From Chrysomallon squamiferum (lineage: Eukaryota; Mollusca; Gastropoda; Neomphalida; Peltospiridae): a stretch of 15,000 nucleotides of DNA. The notes beneath the pieces were generated by a model. It did not search any database. It worked only from the letters and a program-made list of their open reading frames with translations, and was not told the origin of the DNA. The DNA is taken from contig CM022676.1 in the NCBI GenBank assembly GCA_012295275.1, forward strand, positions 8,808,586-8,823,585, written 5' to 3'. Position numbers and translations under genes: made by a program. Positions within the stretch are counted from its first letter, which is position 1. Every line of letters begins with the position of its first letter. This document shows positions 9,223-15,000 of this stretch, one piece after another.

Positions 9223-9345
9223 TGGTCGTGTACAGCAAAAAACTAACCTATACAAACACCAGCAATTTGGAGAAATATCAACTCAAAAACATTGGTCTTC
9301 AGTGACATCTCTGCAAAAGCATAGGTCTGGTGATATCCTGTAAAT

Positions 9346-9370
9346 ATAAATATATATGTGTGTGTGCGTA

Positions 9371-9406
<36 letters not shown>

Positions 9407-9435
9407 CATACATACACACTCATACACACACACTT
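9346..9435. repeat. GT, TA and CATA/CA microsatellites
   Basis: TA and GT units at 9346-9382, TA to 9405, then CATA and CA to 9435. Confidence 0.88.
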
Positions 9436-9565
9436 CATCATCATCTCCATAAACATCATTACGTCGTCCATGTTATTACTACTGTTGTCGTCGTTATTAA
9501 TGTTGTTGTTATTAATATTACTGTTTAAAATAATTAGAGCTATAAAGACAAAACGAATAACTAAC

Positions 9566-9826
9566 TAAATAAATAAATAAATAAATAAAAGTAAGTAAAT
9601 AAATAAAAATAACAATAATAAAATTTATAAAATAAAAATAAATAAAACGAAATATATAAATAAAAGAAAAGAACAAAGAAATAAGTGGAAATAATAATAA
9701 TAACAACAAAAATAATAATAAAATTAATGAAAATATATATATAAAAAAAAATTATATAAATAAATAAATATATAATGAAATAAAAATAAATCAATCATAA
9801 ATAAATATATATATATATATATATTG
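9566..9826. repeat. AAAT/AAT and TA low-complexity tract
   Basis: About 240 bases of degenerate AAAT, AAAAT and AAT units, ending in a TA array at 9804-9825. No gene. Confidence 0.88.
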
Positions 9827-10090
9827 CGCTTAAATAACAGATGACGTAAGAGATCATCCAACGTAAAAAAAAAGCAGTACGCCAGTGTGATTAATATTTT
9901 CGGTATGACAACAAAAAAAGGGGGTTTCCCCCCATCTTGAAAATTCAGGCAGCCGTATTTCCGTTTGTTGCATGTTATCATCCCATGTCGATAACATGAG
10001 ATTAAGGAAATAGGAAATTTGTGTCACTATCTTCATTTATCGCGACATATTTGCCGAGTTTTAACGTGGTTACGGTCACAGTGTTAATGA
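9827..10090. other. Hairpin-bearing unique segment in intron 1
   Basis: CATGTTATC (9971-9979) pairs perfectly with GATAACATG (9990-9998) over a ten-base loop. GGGGG-TTT-CCCCC lies at 9920-9932. The open minus-strand frames carry no known domain. Its position beside a TA tail would suit a dispersed element. Confidence 0.45.
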
Positions 10091-10229
10091 ATGAGAGACA
10101 TACAAGACTATACGCTCATTAAAATGTTTATATCCTTTCTCAGAAGGCAGATATTTACAGTTCAAATTTTGTTTGACGGTAGAAACCGTCTTTACATTTT
10201 AATAAAACGACCATAGAAGCGCCATATTA

Positions 10230-10230
<1 letters not shown>

Positions 10231-10273
<43 letters not shown>

Positions 10274-10287
10274 TGTTTGTTTGTTTG
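10231..10287. repeat. ATT and GTTT microsatellites
   Basis: About 14 ATT units then GTTT units. They lie in intron 1, just past the exon 1 donor. Confidence 0.9.
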
Positions 10288-10307
10288 TGTAACCATGGAC
10301 GACGGAC

Positions 10308-10410
10308 CTTCGCATCCCTCGCACCCCGTGAGTAGTGCTAATGGCTGTGACCATGAAAGCAGTAAGAAAATGGACTCGGCGATCTGCATAAATAATGAGC
10401 ACGCGCACAT
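10308..10410 (-). CDS. Exon 1: start codon and signal peptide
   Basis: It starts at the first ATG after an in-frame TAA (10497-10495 on the minus strand), in a fair context with G at -3. The 34 full codons begin MCACSLFMQIAESIF and continue through a hydrophobic LLL..LALL core, ending LLTGCEGCE, a typical secretory signal peptide without strong basic charge. The donor reads GAAG|GTCCGT at 10307: the exon side and +5/+6 match consensus, +3/+4 do not. It leaves phase 1, which the Ig exon requires; the joined codon is GGT (Gly). Splitting after the leader in phase 1 is usual for Ig-family genes. The antisense strand is also open here (ATG at 10295), so this exon is less certain than the Ig exon. 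Confidence 0.55.
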
Positions 10411-10700
10411 CGCCTCACCGGTACCGGGTAAATTAATATGAATTGAAAACGAGACTCCGCTCGTTTCTGATCGACACACGTGGCGTATACCGGATTAAGA
10501 GAAATGCGTACACTGAATCATCCGACTGCGTAATACAGGCGTAAAGCAGGTCTCTTATCGCACTATATGTTGGTTTCCGTAAATAATCGGCTGGAAATGG
10601 AGGTCACGACCTCCGGAACCTGTGTTCGCGATGAATAAACGACAATGACCGAGTAAAATATGTCACGTGACTGCACTTCTTTGCTCATCTAGCACCACTG
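10411..10700 (-). promoter_or_regulatory. CpG-bearing promoter-like island upstream of the Ig gene
   Basis: This stretch and exon 1 are richer in G, C and CpG than almost anywhere else in the window. It contains a perfect ten-base palindrome GTCACGTGAC (10662-10671), the E-box form bound by USF/MITF/TFEB-type bHLH-Zip factors. It also holds GGAGGTC-AC-GACCTCC (10599-10614), AAACGAG-ACTCCG-CTCGTTT (10447-10466) and a loose TATA-like ACATATAG on the minus strand near 10563-10570. No other ATG occurs in the roughly 85 bases before the start codon. Promoter function is inference from composition and position; the island could serve either strand. Confidence 0.4.
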
Positions 10701-10716
10701 TTTAAGAAATTCCATA

Positions 10717-10805
10717 AACAAATAAATAAATAAAAATCAAAATAAAATAACTAACTCACGAAATAAATAAATAAAGTAAATAAATAAATACAAAATAAAT
10801 AAAAT
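10717..10805. repeat. AAAT microsatellite
   Basis: Interrupted AAAT/AAAAT units upstream of the promoter-like island. Confidence 0.88.
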
Positions 10806-11012
10806 AATTTTTTTTGACAATTATGTCTAATTTTAAGCATAATTTTTTTTTCATTTTTTCTTATTTTTTCTTCACAGAATTGTCGTTTCTTTTTGCATAA
10901 ATCTCAGCGAATTTTCAACAGAACCTTTAAAAATTTCCAGACAGACTTCATAACTGCATCTCCCCATTTTATAACAGTTTTGGAAAAACAACAAAATACC
11001 TCTATTTACCTT

Positions 11013-11244
11013 AAAAAAAATATGACTGCGTTTAATATAACAATTATGGAAATCAGATTTTAAGCTGCTGCTGAAACCATCCCAATGTGGGCCCCTTGAT
11101 TTTAACTATTTTTTTAAAAATATGACTTTCAGCAAATATTTATATATAACAATAATGGAAAACAACATTTTAAGCAAACAACAACAACAACAAATAAAAA
11201 ATAAAAATAAAAATAAACAAAATAAACCATCCCAATGTGGGCCC
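11013..11244 (+). repeat. Tandem duplication with CAA expansion in second copy
   Basis: Both units run from AAATATGACT to CCATCCCAATGTGGGCCC. Unit one spans 11013-11095, unit two about 11113-11244. The left ends are 100 bases apart and the right ends 150, because unit two gained about 50 bases of CAA and AAAAT where unit one has GCTGCTGCTG. Non-coding. Confidence 0.75.
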
Positions 11245-11487
11245 TTTCTGAAAATTAGTACAAGAAAAATAGGTGTCATGTTTTGTTTTGTAATTACAGA
11301 TTCACATAATAACATAACCTTGTATTAATTACTATTAATTACTTTTGTTTGCAAACAGCTGTTGTTTCCCGTATGTGAAAAAGCGAATTATGGTAAATTT
11401 CTCGTTTTAATTTGAGGCATTTAACTAATTATTAAGTACAAACATGTATAAGCTCTTGTCGAATATTGAATTCAAAGTCCTTTCGTT

Positions 11488-11558
11488 GATGGCGATTGCT
11501 GACACCTAGAAACCAAAACAATGAACGGCAAAACGTTATAGGTTGCCATCACGCCATC
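11488..11558. repeat. Imperfect inverted repeat
   Basis: GATGGCGATTGCTGACACC (11488-11506) pairs imperfectly with GGTTGCCATCACGCCATC (11541-11558) around a 34-base loop. Possibly a foldback element; no gene. Confidence 0.4.
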
Positions 11559-11727
11559 GAAGATTCTAGCTGGAAAACGTATATACCTTTAAAAATATCC
11601 TCTTCACTTAAAAAAACAAACAAATAAATTAACTTATAATCTGCTCGACAAATTTTCTTCTCAAGGACGAAAACTGAGGTAACGTATTTATGAAAATCTT
11701 TACGCTGCAAATGAAACTGTTTACAAA

Positions 11728-11946
11728 ATGGAGATGCTTTCCCGAAAGAAACGAGATATCTCGAGATTTTGCATCTCTTAATACGATAATATCCGATATG
11801 TCCCGAATGGTTTTATCTTCGTCCACGGACTTTGTCAAAGATCTTTGAGAGAAAAATACGTCACTATTATATATTTAAATAGCATAGAGGAAAGCGGGGA
11901 AGGGATGGGGGGCGAATGGGGGGCGCTTGGAAAACAACTGTAGATC
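11728..11946. repeat. Dispersed repeat, copy B, rearranged, with G-rich end
   Basis: The left part (11728-11807) is in the same orientation as 6418-6512 and contains the palindrome CGAGATATCTCG. The right part (11893-11946) is inverted relative to copy A. G runs at 11896-11923 (4, 3, 6, 6; loops 2, 2, 5) form a plus-strand G-quadruplex motif. CAAAGATCTTTG at 11836-11847 is a further palindrome. The 69-codon minus-strand frame lies within the repeat and has no known domain. Confidence 0.65.
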
Positions 11947-11959
11947 GTTATATGCCAAA

Positions 11960-12430
11960 TTTTGCTCCTGTGTATTAAAATTTAAAATAAATAAAATTAT
12001 TTAACTAATTAATGAAAACTGAAATAAATGATTATTAATAGAAATTTATAATTAAATTTAAAATATTATCGTTTTTATTATTATCCTTAATGTTATTATT
12101 ATTACTGTTATTTCTTTTTTCTTTTCTTTTCTTTTCAAGTTATATTGCTTTTCTGAGCTTTTTTATTTTATCATTCAATTATTTATATGTTTGTTTCCTT
12201 TCTAGCTTGGCTTTGATTACATTGTTTATTCATTTATGTTTTTGTTTTTATTTAATGTTTTTATTTATTAAATTATTATTATTACCATCATCATCGTTTA
12301 TTTTTGTTTATTTTTTGTTTTTGTCTTATATATACACACACATATATAATCATACATATTTATTTTCTTTAATTATTATTATTTTTTTGTTATATTCTTG
12401 TGACAAGTCATCCAAAACAAATCATTTTTA
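11960..12430. other. T-rich, AT-rich sequence, no gene
   Basis: The plus frame at 12090-12431 encodes a Leu/Phe-rich low-complexity string produced by T-rich DNA. Nothing gene-like seen. Confidence 0.6.
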
Positions 12431-12447
12431 ATTATTATTATTATTAA

Positions 12448-12510
<63 letters not shown>

Positions 12511-12582
12511 TACTGCCACATATATACGTTAAGTCATTATATATCAGAATAAAATAAATAAATAAATAAATAGTAAATAAAT
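12430..12582. repeat. ATT and AAAT microsatellites
   Basis: About 25 ATT units to 12508, then AAAT at 12552-12582. Confidence 0.92.
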
Positions 12583-12690
12583 GATAATAATAAAAAGAGA
12601 AAGAAAAAACCGAACGTGTTAATAATTAGAAAGAGAAATATTCAAATGATGAGGTGAATTATTTTAAAGCACATTTTCTAAAACAAACCA

Positions 12691-12758
12691 GTAGTAGTAA
12701 TAGTAATAGTAGTAGTAGTAGTAGTAGTTGTTGTTGTTATGGCACAGTAATAATAATA

Positions 12759-12788
<30 letters not shown>
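12691..12788. repeat. TAG, GTT and AAT triplet microsatellites
   Basis: TAG/TAA at 12691-12728, GTT to 12739, AAT 12749-12788. Confidence 0.9.
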
Positions 12789-12790
<2 letters not shown>

Positions 12791-12814
12791 CTAATTATTA
12801 ATATAATAAATTAC

Positions 12815-13000
12815 CTTTACCTTGACCTTGCATGACCTTCACCTATCATCGACCTGAAATGTATTCCAGATTATCAGGCATGTTTGAAAACCCTACAGCA
12901 GAGTCTAACACCATGAAAGTCGGTCAAGTATCTCTAGAGATAATCCATTTTATGCCTCTTCCATGAGTAGTGGCGGCCATCTTGGATTTTTGTTTAGTTC
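12815..13000. other. Unique segment with TGACCT half-sites and YY1-like site
   Basis: ACCTTGACCTTGCATGACCTT near 12820-12840 holds repeated nuclear-receptor half-sites (TGACCT). GCCATCTTG (12976-12984) matches the YY1 core. Similar phrases occur in dispersed repeats of marine invertebrates, so this may be a repeat rather than a regulator. Confidence 0.3.
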
Positions 13001-13212
13001 ATATGCATAAGAAATTAAATTAATCACTGTTTTACTTTCGGCATCACGTTCCTACGGGACTGTGAAATCCATACATGGCAGTCTACACTACATGAATCAT
13101 TTATTATCAGCTGAATGAAATTTGTCATTAACTGCTGTCGTAAGCGTTCAAAGTGAGGAATGTTTTCTTATTGTTACTGAAAAACTTTGAAACAAAACAG
13201 TTATATCATTCG
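13001..13212. other. Unique sequence, nothing recognised
   Basis: No open frame of interest or splice-bounded block seen on either strand. Confidence 0.5.
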
Positions 13213-13300
13213 AAGTAGTAGTAGCAGCAGCAGCAGCAGTAGTGGTAATAGTAGTAGTAGAAACAGAAGTGCTTGTAATAGCAGAAATAGTGGTAATAAT
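13213..13300. repeat. AGT/AGC triplet microsatellite
   Basis: Interrupted AGT, AGC and AAT triplets, the reverse register of the 8682 tract. Confidence 0.88.
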
Positions 13301-13636
13301 AATAATAAACAAAACATATGCACACACAAAATAAAATAATTTTCAACGTCATTCATTTCTTTCAAAAACAATTTATTTATTTCATTTTTTTTAATTTTAA
13401 CTGTAACAATCATTTTACTGACAAACCATCTTCAATTTCAAAGATCTAAAACAATATTCTCTATATAAATATTACGATTTTGTGTTTATTTATTTATTTA
13501 TTTATTTTATTCTTTCAAGGTACATTTGAGATTAAACGTAAAACACGATTTTGTAATCTGTCAAGTTTATTTTTTTCTAATTTTCTAATGTTGACATTAA
13601 ATGTGCCATAGGGCGTGTTATCCATACGGAATATGA

Positions 13637-14138
13637 TTTTTTCCAGTAACATGAGCAATATTACTATTAAAGAATGTTAAACTATTAGGTTAATATTATC
13701 TTTTATATTAAGAAAATATGAAAAAAAAAAAAGAATTAGCTTTGAATTACATATATATATACACACACATACACACATCCTGATACATATAATGCCACAA
13801 GAGTTAATTCTTTTGCTGTTTTTTTTCATATTTTCGAAAAACATTAATTGATATAACAGAATACTAACATTTGTTTGAAAACTAAAAACAAAAGTAAATA
13901 TTTATAGCGAAAGGTTATAGATATTATACCAAATATATATTATGCTCAAAATATAAAGTGTAATTATGAATTTTACGTTCATGATTTTTTATTTATGTAT
14001 GCATTTAGTTTGTCTTTCTCTTAGTTATGTATTTCAAATTTGTTTAAATTATTTTTCCCAGTAACATGGACAATATTACTATTACAGAATGTTAAACAAT
14101 TAACTTAATATTATCTTTTATATTAAAACAAATATGAA
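13637..14138 (+). repeat. Pair of 85-base direct repeats with a hairpin
   Basis: 13637-13721 and 14052-14138 are close copies, nearly 90 percent alike (shared CAATATTACTATTA and TTAATATTATCTTTTATATT), about 415 bases apart. After the first copy, GAAAATATG-A(n)-GAATTAGC (13712-13740) is inverted at 13803-13835, making an approximately 30-base stem around a TA/CA loop. No coding. Confidence 0.65.
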
Positions 14139-14219
14139 TAAAGGGTATAAATATATGTTCGTAGTGTGATTTTCTGTTTGTATTTTTTTTTGGGGGGGTT
14201 GTAGATTTGTAAAAATAAG

Positions 14220-14262
14220 TGATAATAATGATAATAATTTTGATAATTATAATGATGATGAA

Positions 14263-14300
<38 letters not shown>

Positions 14301-14326
14301 GAAGATAATAATAATAATAATAATAA

Positions 14327-14357
<31 letters not shown>

Positions 14358-14460
14358 AAGAAGAAAAAAATAATAACAACAGTAACAACAACATCAGTAA
14401 TAGTAATAGTAATAGTAATAATAATAATAATCATAATAATAATAATAATAATAATAAAAA
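14220..14460. repeat. Compound GAT/AAT/GAA/AAT microsatellite
   Basis: About 240 bases of AAT blocks broken by GAA (14328-14366), AAC and AGT units. Ile, Tyr and Ser runs on the minus strand come from it. Confidence 0.92.
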
Positions 14461-14520
14461 GCTGTATGAATAACAACAAAATGATGTTCTATAAATATTT
14501 GCAATGTTACAATTTGTCAG

Positions 14521-14778
14521 TGAACTGTAAACAAAGCAAACTTGACAACATGAGAAATCCATCAAAACTGGATCAAATCCATCAAAATTGGATCAATTTC
14601 ATCAAAACTGGATCAATTCCAATAGCAGACAATTCTGAAGAATACATCATTCCATGTTCACCAAGAAATTCTGATGCTAATTTGGTGCCAGCAGACGTTG
14701 ATGAAGAAGAGAAATCTAAAAAAGAAAAAACTGTTCATTATAATTTATCAAAAAGAAAATATTTGAGAGTAAACGTTA
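14521..14778 (+). CDS. Possible coding exon, unrecognised protein
   Basis: The frame is open from 14466 to 14939, and its middle is non-repetitive and protein-like: an acidic part (SDANLVPADVDEEEKSKKEK) followed by a basic part (NLSKRKYLRVNVSE). Possible acceptor TTTGTCAG at 14513-14520 (phase 1). Donors are GTGAAA at 14779 (phase 1) or GTAAAC at 14769 (phase 0), both mediocre. If unspliced, the first ATG is at 14466. Beyond about 14815 the frame is only TTATT/GTTG repeat. The first third includes a 3 x 20-base tandem repeat, whose period is not a multiple of three, so that part may be non-coding. No domain is recognised. It could also be a transposon relic. Confidence 0.33.
14557..14616 (+). 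repeat. Three 20-base tandem repeats
   Basis: Units ATCCATCAAAACTGGATCAA at 14557-14576, 14577-14596 and 14597-14616, with one to three changes. They lie inside the candidate coding frame, although 20 is not a multiple of three. Confidence 0.85.
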
Positions 14779-14814
14779 GTGAAATTAAGATGCCATTTTC
14801 TGCAGTTTTATTTG

Positions 14815-14923
14815 TATTTATTTATTTATTATTATTGTTGTTGTTGTTGTTGTTATTGTTGTCGTTGTTGTTGTTATTATTATTATTATTACTATTTGCA
14901 TGTGTGTATGTGTGTGTGTGTGT
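14815..14923. repeat. ATT/GTT and GT microsatellites
   Basis: ATT and GTT units to 14892, then GT to 14923. These would be intron between the two candidate exons. Confidence 0.9.
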
Positions 14924-14943
14924 ATTATCTGCATACTGAATAG

Positions 14944-14993
14944 AGAATGATACTGAAACAGACCCTAGCATAATATCAGATATGAATAAATAA
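14944..14993 (+). CDS. Possible terminal exon
   Basis: After ACTGAATAG| the bases read, in phase 1, NDTETDPSIISDMNK and then TAA, with an overlapping AATAAA poly(A) hexamer at 14985-14990. The phase agrees with the GTGAAA donor at 14779, which would remove an intron made of ATT, GTT and GT repeats. Acidic composition resembles the preceding candidate exon. The evidence is thin: one short frame and one phase match. Confidence 0.22.
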
Positions 14994-15000
14994 GTTTGTT

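Larger units (their letters stand above)
2958..10410 (-). other. Gene model: small single-Ig type I transmembrane protein, four coding exons
   Basis: The coding sequence joins 10410-10308, 8629-8276, 3656-3580 and 2987-2958 on the minus strand: 103, 354, 77 and 30 bases, 564 in all, giving 187 residues and a stop. Intron phases are 1, 1 and 0, and all introns are GT-AG. Predicted order: signal peptide (about 1-29), Ig domain (about 35-152), membrane helix (159-178), cytoplasmic tail of nine residues with four basic ones (179-187). Four sequons lie on the predicted extracellular side. The tail is too short for a signalling motif, so the protein would act through its ectodomain or through partners. 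Introns are about 1678, 4619 and 592 bases and are full of simple repeats. Joining the exons is inference: the Ig exon stands alone, while the others are supported by matching phase and by having the expected content. I do not recognise an ortholog. Confidence 0.58.

Noticed and set aside
8639-9343. Several long overlapping open frames on both strands (Thr, Tyr, Leu, Val and Ser rich)
   Set aside because: They are readings of one ACT-type triplet tract that lacks stops in most frames. Amino acid content follows the repeat, with no domain and no splice-bounded block.
9561-9981. Phe/Ile/Tyr-rich minus-strand frames resembling membrane proteins
   Set aside because: They come from AAAT/AAT tracts; hydrophobicity is a by-product of A-rich DNA read in reverse.
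10295-10438. Plus-strand ATG frame of about 48 codons with a good start context (MDDGPSHPSHPVSS...)
   Set aside because: It overlaps exon 1 antisense. The minus-strand reading gives a signal peptide whose phase fits the Ig exon, so the plus frame is probably a shadow. It is not excluded as a bidirectional transcript start.

Overview
The window looks like animal nuclear DNA: AT-rich, intron-heavy and packed with microsatellites. It holds ATT/AAT, ACT, AAC, GAA, AAAT, AC, GA, CATA and AGAC arrays, plus homopolymer runs. No bacterial-style genes are present; most long open frames are simple repeats read as low-complexity protein. The repeat style, a tRNA-Leu-derived SINE and an immunoglobulin exon with phase-1 borders fit a mollusc, most likely a cephalopod such as an octopus. 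That assignment is inference from style; no species marker is present.

The main result is a complete gene model on the minus strand, transcribed from about 10.5 kb towards 2.9 kb. It has four coding exons: 10410-10308 (first ATG and signal peptide), 8629-8276 (one immunoglobulin domain, four cysteines, four N-glycosylation sequons), 3656-3580 (one transmembrane helix) and 2987-2958 (a nine-residue basic tail and stop). Intron phases are 1, 1 and 0, every junction is GT-AG, and the joined frame is 564 bases (187 codons plus stop). The order signal peptide, Ig, membrane anchor, basic stop-transfer tail describes a small type I cell-surface receptor or adhesion protein. The start lies beside a CpG-bearing stretch at about 10.3-10.7 kb with a perfect GTCACGTGAC E-box, which may be its promoter. 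The Ig exon is secure; the flanking exons rest on phase agreement and content.

Layout: 1-110 possible decayed transposase tail; 110-2,000 mostly microsatellites with islands at 880-1010 and 1860-2050; 2,050-2,957 probable 3' UTR and downstream DNA; 2,958-10,410 the Ig gene. Intron 2 (3657-8275) carries a SINE on the opposite strand, and intron 1 (8630-10307) carries a roughly 540-base ACT-type triplet tract. From 10,411 to 14,460 there are a promoter-like island, duplicated non-coding segments, a G-quadruplex motif and long ATT/AAAT tracts. From 14,500 to the end, the plus strand has a possible unrecognised two-exon coding stretch.

Several pairs of diverged duplicates lie within the window (6418/11728, 6692/6861, 11013/11113, 13637/14052), showing repeat turnover beyond the microsatellites.
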